Positions 10,320 through 18,385 of a stretch of DNA of 64,000 bases are shown here, one piece after another; the stretch's first letter is position 1, and each line of letters begins with the position of its first letter. The DNA comes from Achromobacter mucicolens (GTDB lineage Bacteria; Pseudomonadota; Gammaproteobacteria; Burkholderiales; Burkholderiaceae_B), in NCBI RefSeq assembly GCF_902859725.1, contig NZ_CADIJP010000018.1, forward strand, positions 62,001 through 126,000. The letters run 5' to 3'. The position numbers and the translations under genes were made by a program. The notes under the pieces were generated by a model. It ran no database searches and was not told where the DNA came from. It worked only from the letters and a program-made list of their open reading frames with translations.

Positions 10320-10698
10320 CGGTTGCGCACGGGCGGCCCGGCGGCTGCCCGTCCCGCCGGGGCGGCGTCCGCACCTGCCTGGTGCCCGCCACTGTTCGGC
10401 CTTATTAGCGCAACTGACCGAACAATCTATCCGGGCGCCGGGGCTTTATCCGCCCCGCAATCTCCCCTAAAGTGTGAACCGTACACCGCGCTCCGGTTTT
10501 TGTCGGATCGCTTCGCTACCGGCGCATGCCGGCGTCGTGGCCCAAGCAGGCCGCGGCGACTTCGCTGTGCTGACGGCCCTCAGCGTCCCGTCGCACCGTG
10601 CCCCGCCCGTCTGGCGTGGCGCACGCCAGACCTTTTAGACCTTGCCTTCAACTCCCTGCACGCGCGGCGCCTTTAGGCCTCGCGCCCAAGGAATGCCT
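10320..10698. other. long untranslated stretch between gph and the MFS gene
   Basis: About 379 bases with no credible gene. It contains an inverted repeat TGTTCGG (10393-10399) / CCGAACA (10418-10424) with an 18-base spacer, and a perfect 10-bp GC-rich hairpin at 10609-10631. These may be an operator and a terminator or attenuator, but I see no recognised riboswitch fold. Confidence 0.5.
10609..10636 (+). terminator. GC-rich hairpin followed by TTTT, possible terminator or attenuator
   Basis: GTCTGGCGTG (10609-10618) pairs perfectly with CACGCCAGAC (10622-10631) around a three-base loop, followed by CTTTT. The T run is short, so termination may be weak or conditional. It sits 290 bases after gph and 62 bases before the MFS start, so either gph read-through termination or attenuation of the MFS gene is possible. 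Confidence 0.45.
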
Positions 10699-11877
10699 AT
10701 GCTTTTGCCCATCCTGCTTCTTTCCGCCGCCGGCTTCACCATCCTGACCACCGAGTTCCTGATCGTGGGACTCTTGCCCGGCCTTGCCCGCGACCTGAAC
10801 GTGACCGTTTCCCAGGCCGGCCTGCTGGTGACGCTGTTCGCCTTTACCGTCGCGGCGACCGGCCCCCTGCTCACCGCCCTCATGGCCAACATGGAGCGCA
10901 AGCGCCTATTCATCGGCGTGCTGGTGCTGTTTGGGCTGTCCAATGCGCTGGCGGCCGTGGCGCCCAACATCTGGATCATGGCGATCGCCCGCTTCGTGCC
11001 GGCGCTGGCGCTGCCGGTATTCTGGTCGCTGGCCAGCGCCACCGCCGTGGAACTGGTGGGACCGGCACGCGCCGGACGCGCCATCTCGACGGTGGCCTTC
11101 GGCATCGTGGCCGCCACGGTGTTCGGCATTCCCATCGGGGTGCTGATTTCGGACGCGTTCGGGTGGCGCGCCGCATTCTGGGTGCTGTCCGCGGTGGCAT
11201 TCGCCAAGGCCTTGCTGCTGCTCCTGACCTTTCCCAGCACGCGCGTCCGGGCCGACAGCGTGCGTCTGGTCACGCAGTTGCGCATCCTGCGCGATCCCAT
11301 GGTGGTCAGTCACGTGTTGCTGTCGCTGCTGGTGTTCACGGGCATGTTCACCGCCTACACCTACCTGGCCGACATGCTCGAGCGCCTGGGCGGTTTTGAC
11401 GGTGAGACCGTCGGCTGGACGATGATGGCATTCGGCGCGGTGGGACTGGCCGGCAATACCCTGGGCGGGCGCCTCGTGGACCGCAGCCCGCTGGGCGCCA
11501 CGGCCCTTTTTTCGGCGCTGATGGCCGTGGGCCTGACGTTCGTCGCGCCCGCCATGCAGTCGCATGGCCTGCTGGCCGTGGCGCTGGGAGTCTGGGGCAT
11601 CGCCCAAGCCGCGCTCTTCATCGTCTGCCACGTTCGGCTGATGAAGTCCGCCCCCGAAGCGCCCGCCTTTGCCGCGTCGCTGAACATCTCGGGCGCCAAC
11701 ATCGGCATCGGCCTGGGCGCCGTGGTGGGCGGGCACGTGATCGACCACTACGGCCTGGCGGCGCTGGGCGGCGCGGCCGCCATCATCGTGGCGGTTTCCG
11801 TGGGCCTGGCCGCGCTGATGATGGCGGCGGCGCGCGGCCGGCGACAGTCCAAGGCGGCGTGCGCCAACGCCATCTGA
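10699..11877 (+). CDS. MFS transporter, DHA1-type (sugar or drug efflux permease)
   Basis: 392-residue integral membrane protein with about twelve hydrophobic segments and the opening TTEFLIVGLLPGLARDL typical of the AraJ/SotB/YdhP efflux branch of the major facilitator superfamily. The motif A-like stretch between TM2 and TM3 (LLTALMANMERKR) fits proton-driven export. The ATG at 10699 has AAGGA six bases upstream; an ATG two codons earlier lies directly on that ribosome site and is less likely. The substrate cannot be told from sequence. The gene stands alone before ssrA. Confidence 0.85.
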   Translation: MLLPILLLSAAGFTILTTEFLIVGLLPGLARDLNVTVSQAGLLVTLFAFTVAATGPLLTALMANMERKRLFIGVLVLFGLSNALAAVAPNIWIMAIARFVPALALPVFWSLASATAVELVGPARAGRAISTVAFGIVAATVFGIPIGVLISDAFGWRAAFWVLSAVAFAKALLLLLTFPSTRVRADSVRLVTQLRILRDPMVVSHVLLSLLVFTGMFTAYTYLADMLERLGGFDGETVGWTMMAFGAVGLAGNTLGGRLVDRSPLGATALFSALMAVGLTFVAPAMQSHGLLAVALGVWGIAQAALFIVCHVRLMKSAPEAPAFAASLNISGANIGIGLGAVVGGHVIDHYGLAALGGAAAIIVAVSVGLAALMMAAARGRRQSKAACANAI

Positions 11878-11952
11878 GCCGGCGCCCGTGTCCTGGCCGC
11901 CACGCCTGCGCCGGCGGGCAATTGCGCGATGGCAGGCTATTGCGTTTGACAG

Positions 11953-11958
11953 TACAAT
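11953..11958 (+). promoter_or_regulatory. -10 element of the ssrA promoter
   Basis: TACAAT lies 10 bases before the mature 5' end of tmRNA, as expected for a precursor whose short 5' leader is cut by RNase P. No strong -35 box is present at 16-18 bases upstream; TGGCAG at 11930-11935 is the best-placed weak candidate. Confidence 0.5.
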
Positions 11959-11968
11959 AGAGGTTCTT

Positions 11969-12357
11969 GGGGCCGATCCGGATTCGACGTGGGTCGCGAA
12001 ACAACTCAGGGCATGCCGAGCACCAGTACGCTCGTTAAACCACTGGAACACTACAAACGCCAACGACGAGCGTTTCGCTCTCGCCGCTTAAGCGGTGAGC
12101 CGCTGCACTGATCTGTCCTTGGGTCAGGCGGAGGAAGGCAACTTCCTAGGGGGGTAACCCTCGAACCGCAGCAGCGACATTCACAAGGAATCGGTCTGCG
12201 CTGGGGTCACACGGCTCAGATTTAAATTACGTGAATCGCTTTGGTCCGGCCTGTCGGTTGGCTAAGTCCAAAGTTAAAACCAAATAAATCGACTACGCAT
12301 GTAGAACTGGTTGCGGAGGGCTTGCGGACGGGGGTTCAATTCCCCCCGGCTCCACCA
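11969..12357 (+). ncRNA. ssrA: transfer-messenger RNA (tmRNA)
   Basis: Rescues stalled ribosomes by trans-translation with SmpB. The 5' end GGGGCC and the 3' GGCTCCACCA close the tRNA-like acceptor stem, and the T-arm GGGTTCAATTCCCCC is present at the 3' end. The tag reading frame at 12059-12091 starts with the resume codon GCC and encodes ANDERFALAA followed by TAA, the tag known from Bordetella and relatives. The length of about 389 nt is normal. The one-piece form is seen; there is no permutation. Confidence 0.97.
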
Positions 12358-12386
12358 AATTCCGTTCAGCAACGTCAGCTGAAACC

Positions 12387-12424
12387 AAAAATCCTCAAGG
12401 ATGCAAATCCTTGAGGATTTTTTT
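12387..12424 (+). terminator. terminator of ssrA, probably bidirectional
   Basis: An A-rich run followed by a long perfect stem (AAATCCTCAAGGAT with ATCCTTGAGGATTT) around a short GCAA-like loop and seven T residues. The A/T flanks on both sides allow it to work for ssrA on the plus strand and for the convergent lipoprotein gene on the minus strand. Confidence 0.9.
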
Positions 12425-12459
12425 CGTCTGCGCCCGGCGGGCCCACCGTCATTGCGGCC

Positions 12460-12708
12460 TCACTGCCGGTTGATCCAGTCTTGCGCGCCCTCGATAAACC
12501 ACGGCAGATTCAAGCGTTCGCCCTCGCCGGACTGGATGGTCAGGCGCTGGCCGGACGGGTTGGAATCTGCCCCTGCCGGGGAATCCAACGGCCGGCTGCG
12601 GTAGTCCACGTTGCTTCGCGGTTGCTGCGGCGTGTCGGCGCAGGCCGCGAGGGATGCGAGGGCTGCTCCGGCAAGGAGCAGCCGCAGCGCTGCGTGATTT
12701 GTCTTCAT
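12460..12708 (-). CDS. small hypothetical lipoprotein
   Basis: 82 residues starting MKTNHAALRLLLAG, with a type II signal peptide and the lipobox LAAC (Cys about residue 23). The mature part is short and hydrophilic, with the closing stretch LPWFIEGAQDWINRQ. I do not recognise a named family. The ATG at 12706-12708 is chosen because it begins directly at the lipoprotein signal; nine further in-frame residues upstream add nothing. It is convergent with ssrA and shares its terminator. Confidence 0.7.
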   Translation of the reverse strand: MKTNHAALRLLLAGAALASLAACADTPQQPRSNVDYRSRPLDSPAGADSNPSGQRLTIQSGEGERLNLPWFIEGAQDWINRQ

Positions 12709-12800
12709 GGTGTGCGGGGTTCCTGCTGACGGCACAGGCCGGTGTGCCGGGCAATAAGGCCTTCCCCGTACCTTACTCGCATTGGGCTGCCCGCGTCAGC

Positions 12801-13038
12801 CTGCCCCGCTGTAGTAGATGCGGCTTTGCCAGTTGACACCGCCGCCCACGGTCAGGCGATGCCATGCGCCGGGTAGGCGGTGTGATCCACAGCTTGGCCA
12901 TGTGGCGCGGGAAGATGGTGCGGATGGTTTCGCCCGCGCCGTCCTGCGCCGGGAACGAACTGGCCCTCGTCCTCTTCGGCCAGGTTTTCGTGGCGGATCA
13001 GGTAAGAGCGCGATGGCGCCGTCGAGGCGGGCGTTCAT
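12801..13038 (-). pseudogene. decayed C-terminal fragment of a TonB-dependent siderophore receptor
   Basis: Read on the minus strand, two frames give pieces typical of TonB-dependent siderophore receptors: YLIRHENLAEEDEGQFVPG (the usual fold is LYRI..NLAEED..QFVPG) in one frame, and after a loss of sequence, LPGAWHRLTVGGGVNWQSR followed by IYYSGAG and a stop in another. Between them the stretch IFPRHMAKLW also fits receptors of this type. At least two frame changes and an internal deletion are needed to join them, and both the N-terminal plug and the final beta-strand with a C-terminal aromatic residue are missing. It is therefore a relic, not a gene. An intact receptor of the same family begins at the right edge of the window. 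Confidence 0.7.
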
Positions 13039-13271
13039 AACGAAATTTTATTGTTTCATGCTTTATCTTGCCGGCAGAAACAACCGCCCGGGTTTCGACC
13101 CCAAATTTTGGATGAAGTGTCTGCCGCTCCTGCGGCGTGATCGCGCAACGGGAATCGCCCACCCAGACAATGCCGCCGGACCGATGACATAGTTCGACAC
13201 ATATTACGAATGCTTTCAAGACAAAATGAACGCAAGAAAATGCCGCCGGCGTGAGGAGGCCGATTCTCGCT
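13039..13271. other. upstream region of the exopolysaccharide cluster
   Basis: 233 bases between the receptor relic and wecB. It should hold the promoter of the eleven-gene cluster, but I cannot pick out a convincing sigma-70 promoter. A direct repeat AATGCCGCCGG occurs at 13169-13179 and 13239-13249. The DNA is less GC-rich than its flanks around 13180-13240. Confidence 0.4.
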
Positions 13272-14423
13272 ATGAAAGTGCTGTCGATATTCGGCACGCG
13301 TCCCGAAGCCATCAAGATGGCTCCGCTGGTTACCGCGTTGCAACACGAGCCGCAGATTCAAAGCGTGGTGTGCGTCACAGGCCAGCACCGCGAGATGCTG
13401 GATCAGGTGCTGTCGCTGTTTGAGTTGAAGGCGCAGCACGACCTGGACATCATGGTGCCCAACCAGACGTTGAACGGCTTGTACGCCCGCCTGATCAGCC
13501 GGGTGGACGGGGTGCTGGAGGCGGAGAAGCCGGATTGCGTGCTGGTGCATGGCGACACGAGCACGGCATCGGCTTGCGCGCTGGCCTCTTTTCACCGGCG
13601 CGTGCGCATCGGTCATGTGGAGGCCGGGCTGCGCACGGGCAATCTGGCGATGCCCTTCCCCGAGGAAATGAACCGGCGCGTGGTCGATGCGATCGGCGAC
13701 CTGCTGTTCGCGCCGACCGCGCAATCGCGCGGCAACCTGTTGCGCGAAAACCTGGCGGGCAGCATTACGGTGACCGGCAACACGGTGATCGACGCGCTGG
13801 CGATGACGTGCGCCAAGCTGACCCCCGGCAGCGCGTTCACCCGCATGCTGCAGACGCGGTATGCATGGCTGGACCCGAACCGCCGGCTGCTGCTGGTGAC
13901 CGGCCACCGGCGCGAGAGTTTTGGCGATGGGTTCCGCAACATCTGCGCGGCGCTGGTGAATCTGGCGCAGCGAGACGATCTGCAGATCGTGTACCCGGTG
14001 CACCTGAATCCGCAGGTACGCGGCGTCGTGATGCCCGAACTATCCGGGCTTGCCAATGTCCACCTGATCGAGCCGCTGGATTACCTGGACTTTGTCTGGT
14101 TCATGCAGCGTTCGCACCTGATCCTTACCGACTCCGGCGGCGTGCAGGAAGAAGCGCCTTACCTGGGCAAGCCGGTGCTGGTGATGCGCGACGTGACCGA
14201 GCGGCCCGAAGCGGTGCAGGCCGGCACGGTGGCGCTGGTAGGCACCGACACGCGGCGCATCGTCACCGAGGTCAACCGTCTTTTGGATGACCCCGCGCTG
14301 CACGGCGCATTCTCGCGGCGGATCAATCCTTATGGCGACGGCAAGGCCAGCCAGCGCATCGTCGATGCGCTTTGCGGCCGTGCCGTCTCCGAATTCGCTC
14401 CCCACGCTACCGCCCCCTCCTCC
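13272..14423 (+). CDS. wecB: UDP-N-acetylglucosamine 2-epimerase (non-hydrolysing)
   Basis: Interconverts UDP-GlcNAc and UDP-ManNAc in the cytoplasm. About 384 residues, normal for the family. The sequence opens MKVLSIFGTRPEAIKMAP and carries the GHVEAGLRTG, VTGHRRESFG and TDSGGVQEEAP motifs that line the active and allosteric UDP-GlcNAc sites. GAGGAG at 13253-13258 precedes the ATG at 13272; a GTG at 13251 would add seven residues over the ribosome site and is unlikely. The frame closes at 14429. No wecC (ManNAc dehydrogenase) is near, so free UDP-ManNAc is the expected product, which fits the substrate proposed for Nfr-type synthases. Confidence 0.93.
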
Positions 14424-14464
14424 TTCTGATTCTTGCCGCGATGCCCTTCCTGCCCGGAGTCTTC

Positions 14465-16678
14465 ATGCCTCTCCCCTCACAAGCCACCAATGTCCGTACG
14501 CTGTGCCGCGCCTTGATCGCGGCGGGGCTGCTGGCGCCGCTGGCCGCGATGGCCAGTCCGGCCGGCGACGCGTTGCGCCGGCTGCAGAGCGACGACATGG
14601 TCACGCGCAGCACCACGCTGGAGGACCTGGGCATCAACGAGCCCGTGGTCCTGTCCAACAGCGATGCGCGGCAGGAGTTCTATATGCCGGTGCCGCGCGG
14701 CGTGCCGGTCACGGACGCCCGGCTGGATTTCGACGCGCGCTACACCAAGGGTGAGCCGGGCCGGACCAGCATGGTGCTGTGGCTGGACGGCGTGCCGCAA
14801 GCCGCGCAGCGCATCGCCGATGGCGACGGGTCGGCCAGCCGGACGCTGGCCGTGGAGCGGCGCACGCGCGAGTCCGGATTTCTGCGCGTGGGCGTGGACT
14901 GGCAGTCCGACATCGCGCTGCGCCATTGTGAAAGCAACCGTGCGACAGGCAACGCCCTGACCATCTCGCCGCAGACGCGGCTGACCTATCGCTATGACGC
15001 ATCCGCGATCAACAGTCTGGATGACGCGTGGGCCTCGCTGCCCGGCAAGCCCGTGCTGATGGTCGCAGGCCGCAAGCTGGACCAGCAGGCTTTTGACAGC
15101 GCCTGGCGCATGGGCGTGGCGATGGAGCGCAGCGGCAAGCGCGTGGCGGTCAGGGCCTTTCCGGCGGTGGGCGAGGACGTGGACACGCGAGGCTTGCAAG
15201 CGCCGGCCGGCCTGGCCCAAGTGCCGGCGTTTGCCGCGCTGATGGGCAAGGAGACCCACAAGCTCGCCAACCCGGCGGAAATCGGCGCCCTGCTGGTGAT
15301 GGGCGCGCCGGCCGTGGCCGGCGACGTCGTGATTGCCGACGCGGCGCTGACGCAAAAATACAGCGAGGCGCTGGACGCCTTGCAGGCTCAACTGGCCTCA
15401 GACCCCGATGCCGCAGACGCCTTCAAGGCGTGGCGCCAGCAGCGCATGCCGCTGGCGGGCGCCGGCCTGCCGTCCAAGGAGATCCGGCTGATGTCCCTGG
15501 GCCGGCAGGCGGTCATCGCCGTTGCGGCCGATGCGGGCGCGCAGGGCGCAGGGGTCTTCGACACCGCGTGGCGCCGCATCCTGGCCAGCCGCCAGGTGCA
15601 GGTGCAGACGGCCCTCCCGCCGCAGTCCCACCAGGATGGCGGCGTGCGCCTGTCGGCGCTGGGCGGCGCGTCCGCCAGCTTTGACGTGGTGGCGCGCGGG
15701 GATTGGAACACCTCGTTTCCGCTGGCTGCCGTGGCCAGCGATGGCCGCGTGCCGGATGAACTCGTCATGGACGTGGCGGCGGCGCCCGGCGCGTCGTCCA
15801 CGCGTCCCGTGGCCTCGGTATTCTGGAATGGCATCTTGCTGGGCGCCAAGCAGCTGGAGGCCGATGGGCGGCCCGAACGGCTGACGGCGCGCGTGCCGGG
15901 CTATGCGCTGGGCGTGACGAACGTGGTCCGCGTGACGTTCCAGCGTCAGCCCGTCTCGGTGGACTGCAACGAGATTCCGCAGGGCTATCCCGTGAACGTG
16001 CTGCCGACCAGCTATGTGAAGCCCGGCAAGTCGCAGCCGGACGGCACCTTCGTGGGCCTGCTGCCGCAGATGGCGGGATCGCCGCAGGTGCTGATTCCCG
16101 ACAGCTATCTGGCCGACGCGCCCGCCAACATCAAGCGGGTGATCGGCATTGCCGCGGCCAGCGGCGTATCGGCCACGCGCGCCGAGCTGGCGGTGTCGCC
16201 CGCCGGCAAGGCAGTCAAACCGGCGCGCGCCTTCCTGGCGATGGAGCTGCCGGTGGAAGGCGCCAAGCCTGCCGTCAAAGTCACCGACCGCAAGCAACTG
16301 CAGGTGGCGGGCAAGGACACGACGTGGCTGGACATTTCCGGCCTTGCCGAACTGAGCACCGCGGAAGTCGTCAGCGCCGGGGGCCAGGACGGCGTGCTGT
16401 GGCATACGCTGGGCGATCATCCAGGCATGACGGACGCGCCCTTTGTGCTCAATCGCGGCAACATCGCGATCATCGGCGCGGCGGGTCCGGTGGCCTGGAT
16501 CGACAGCGACAATCCGGACGCGAGCCATCCGCCCGGAGCGGGCGAAAGCGCCTTCTTCGAATGGCGGCGGTATATCTCGTGGAGCGTGCCGGCCATCAGC
16601 ATCAGCCTGTTGGTGCTGCTTCTGATCCTGATCTTCGCGATGCGCGTCAGCCGCAGGAAGAACAAGGATTCCAAGTAA
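14465..16678 (+). CDS. BcsB-like periplasmic polysaccharide-export protein with C-terminal membrane anchor
   Basis: 737 residues with a signal peptide cleaved near AAMA-S (about residue 29), a large periplasmic part and one C-terminal transmembrane helix (AISISLLVLLLILIFAM) followed by basic residues RRKNK. That layout and the repeating flavodoxin-like/jelly-roll feel (VFWNG.LLG, LPTSYV, VLIPDS) match cellulose synthase regulatory subunit BcsB. It probably guides the nascent polymer from the synthase NfrB through the periplasm. GGAG at 14456-14459 sets the start at 14465; an in-frame ATG at 14441 is less well placed. It starts 35 bases after wecB and ends 12 bases before nfrB. No cellulose synthase catalytic gene is present. 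Confidence 0.75.
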   Translation: MPLPSQATNVRTLCRALIAAGLLAPLAAMASPAGDALRRLQSDDMVTRSTTLEDLGINEPVVLSNSDARQEFYMPVPRGVPVTDARLDFDARYTKGEPGRTSMVLWLDGVPQAAQRIADGDGSASRTLAVERRTRESGFLRVGVDWQSDIALRHCESNRATGNALTISPQTRLTYRYDASAINSLDDAWASLPGKPVLMVAGRKLDQQAFDSAWRMGVAMERSGKRVAVRAFPAVGEDVDTRGLQAPAGLAQVPAFAALMGKETHKLANPAEIGALLVMGAPAVAGDVVIADAALTQKYSEALDALQAQLASDPDAADAFKAWRQQRMPLAGAGLPSKEIRLMSLGRQAVIAVAADAGAQGAGVFDTAWRRILASRQVQVQTALPPQSHQDGGVRLSALGGASASFDVVARGDWNTSFPLAAVASDGRVPDELVMDVAAAPGASSTRPVASVFWNGILLGAKQLEADGRPERLTARVPGYALGVTNVVRVTFQRQPVSVDCNEIPQGYPVNVLPTSYVKPGKSQPDGTFVGLLPQMAGSPQVLIPDSYLADAPANIKRVIGIAAASGVSATRAELAVSPAGKAVKPARAFLAMELPVEGAKPAVKVTDRKQLQVAGKDTTWLDISGLAELSTAEVVSAGGQDGVLWHTLGDHPGMTDAPFVLNRGNIAIIGAAGPVAWIDSDNPDASHPPGAGESAFFEWRRYISWSVPAISISLLVLLLILIFAMRVSRRKNKDSK

Positions 16679-16690
16679 GGCCCGGTCGAC

Positions 16691-18385
16691 ATGTCCTCGC
16701 TCTACTGGCCCTACCTGATCGCGGATTACTACCGCGGGCTGGAGGTCGTGACCGCCGTGGTGGGCGTCATCATCCTGCTGTCCAGCCTGGATGACCTGTT
16801 CATCGACGGCTGGTACTGGGTGCGCGAGCTGCGGCGACGGCTGACGGTCAAGCGCCGCTACGCGCCGCTTACCGCCGAGCAACTGCGCGCCAAGGAAGAG
16901 CAGCCGCTGGCGATCATGGTGCCGGCCTGGCTGGAGTACGACGTGATCGCGTCGATGCTGGAAACGATGGTGTCGACGCTGGAATACAAGAACTACATGA
17001 TCTTCGCGGGCACCTACCAGAACGACGAGCGAACGATCAAGGAAGTCGAGCGGATGCGGCGCCGCTATCGTCAGCTGGTCCGCGTGGAGGTGCCGCACGA
17101 CGGCCCGACGTGCAAGGCCGATTGCCTGAACTGGATCGTGCAGGCGATCTTCGCGCAGGACGCCAGGCAGCCCGTGCCGTTTGCCGGCGTGATCCTGCAC
17201 GACAGCGAGGACGTGCTGCACCCGCTGGAACTGAAGTACTACAACTACCTGCTGCCGCGCATCGATTTCATCCAGCTGCCTGTGACGTCGCTGGAGCGGC
17301 ACTGGTACGAACTGGTGGCGGGCACCTACATGGACGAGTTCGCGGAATGGCACACCAAGGACCTGGTGGTGCGCGAGAGCCTGTCCAAAATGGTGCCGTC
17401 CGCGGGCGTGGGCACGTGCTTTTCGCGCCGGGCGCTGGTGGAATTGGCCGCCGAGACGAACAACCAGCCGTTCAATACGGACACGCTGACCGAGGACTAC
17501 GACATCGGCGCGCGCCTGGCGCAGCGCGGCATGCGCCAGATCTTCGGCAAATTCCCGGTCGAATACGTGACCCGCCGCCAATCGTGGTTCGGCATGGGCA
17601 AGGAACGCATCGCGCCGCTGCGCATGCCGCTGGGCGTGCGCGAATACTTTCCGAACACCTTCCGCACCGCTTACCGGCAGAAGGCGCGCTGGACGCTGGG
17701 GATCGGGCTGCAGGGCTGGCAGCAGGTGGGATGGACCGGGTCGCTTGCGACCAAGTACCTGCTCTTTCGCGACCGCAAGGGCCTGGTCACGTCCTTCATC
17801 GCCATCCTGGCCTACGTGCTGCTGGCGAACTTCTTTGTCTTCTACCTGGCCGACCTGTTTGGGTGGTGGACGGTGTATTACCCGTCGTACTTCCGGCCGG
17901 GCGGCTGGCTGGTCACGCTGATGTGGGCCAACGCCGTGGCGCTGCTGCTGCGCGTGGTGCAGCGCGCTTACTTCGTCGGCCGGATGTACGGCTGGGAACA
18001 TGCCCTGCTGTCCGTTCCGCGGATGATCGTCGGCAATTTCATCAATGCCATGGCAGCCGCCCGGGCCTGGCGCCTGTTCATCGGCCACCTGATCACGGGC
18101 AAGCGGCTGGCGTGGGACAAGACCATGCACGATTTCCCGTCCACGGATCAGCTGGCGCAGCAGCGCCAGCGCCTGGGCGAGCTGCTGCTGTCGTGGCAGG
18201 CCATCGACCAGTCCACGCTGGAGCAGGCGCTAACGATCCAGGTGCGCGAGAAAAAGCCGCTGGGCCAGATCCTGACCGAGCAGGGATGGCTGGACGAAAG
18301 CACGCTGCACGAAGCCATCCGATTCCAACAGGCCGGGCAAGGCGAACCGCCGGCCGCGCCCGCGACCAAACCTTCAGTCCCATGA
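16691..18385 (+). CDS. nfrB: NfrB-type inner-membrane glycosyltransferase with C-terminal MshEN-like domain
   Basis: 564 residues. A hydrophobic N-terminus (about 15-40) is followed by a processive family 2 glycosyltransferase domain with IMVPAW (75-80), the DSED metal site (171-174), the TED catalytic base motif (267-269) and QKARW (330-334, the QxxRW signature). Two to three transmembrane segments (about 365-450) follow. Residues 494-546 form two repeats of the MshEN pattern that binds cyclic di-GMP. E. coli NfrB, the inner-membrane partner of the phage N4 receptor and a c-di-GMP-controlled exopolysaccharide synthase, is longer (about 745 residues). The stop overlaps the nfrA start (ATGA). 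It should polymerise ManNAc supplied by WecB. Confidence 0.9.
   Translation: MSSLYWPYLIADYYRGLEVVTAVVGVIILLSSLDDLFIDGWYWVRELRRRLTVKRRYAPLTAEQLRAKEEQPLAIMVPAWLEYDVIASMLETMVSTLEYKNYMIFAGTYQNDERTIKEVERMRRRYRQLVRVEVPHDGPTCKADCLNWIVQAIFAQDARQPVPFAGVILHDSEDVLHPLELKYYNYLLPRIDFIQLPVTSLERHWYELVAGTYMDEFAEWHTKDLVVRESLSKMVPSAGVGTCFSRRALVELAAETNNQPFNTDTLTEDYDIGARLAQRGMRQIFGKFPVEYVTRRQSWFGMGKERIAPLRMPLGVREYFPNTFRTAYRQKARWTLGIGLQGWQQVGWTGSLATKYLLFRDRKGLVTSFIAILAYVLLANFFVFYLADLFGWWTVYYPSYFRPGGWLVTLMWANAVALLLRVVQRAYFVGRMYGWEHALLSVPRMIVGNFINAMAAARAWRLFIGHLITGKRLAWDKTMHDFPSTDQLAQQRQRLGELLLSWQAIDQSTLEQALTIQVREKKPLGQILTEQGWLDESTLHEAIRFQQAGQGEPPAAPATKPSVP

Noticed and set aside
13169-13249. 11-bp direct repeat AATGCCGCCGG, 70 bases apart, upstream of wecB.
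   Set aside because: No target-site or mobile-element features, and the motif is short and GC-rich; noted in the feature list but not considered an attachment site.
12998-13315. Minus-strand frame of about 105 codons across the wecB upstream region.
   Set aside because: Overlaps the wecB start and the receptor relic, has no family resemblance, and includes unusual Cys/His composition typical of a non-coding frame.
15398-18130. About 900-codon minus-strand frame opposite the BcsB-like and nfrB genes.
   Set aside because: Spans two clear plus-strand genes and the gap between them, has no ribosome site or recognisable domain, and is explained by high GC content.
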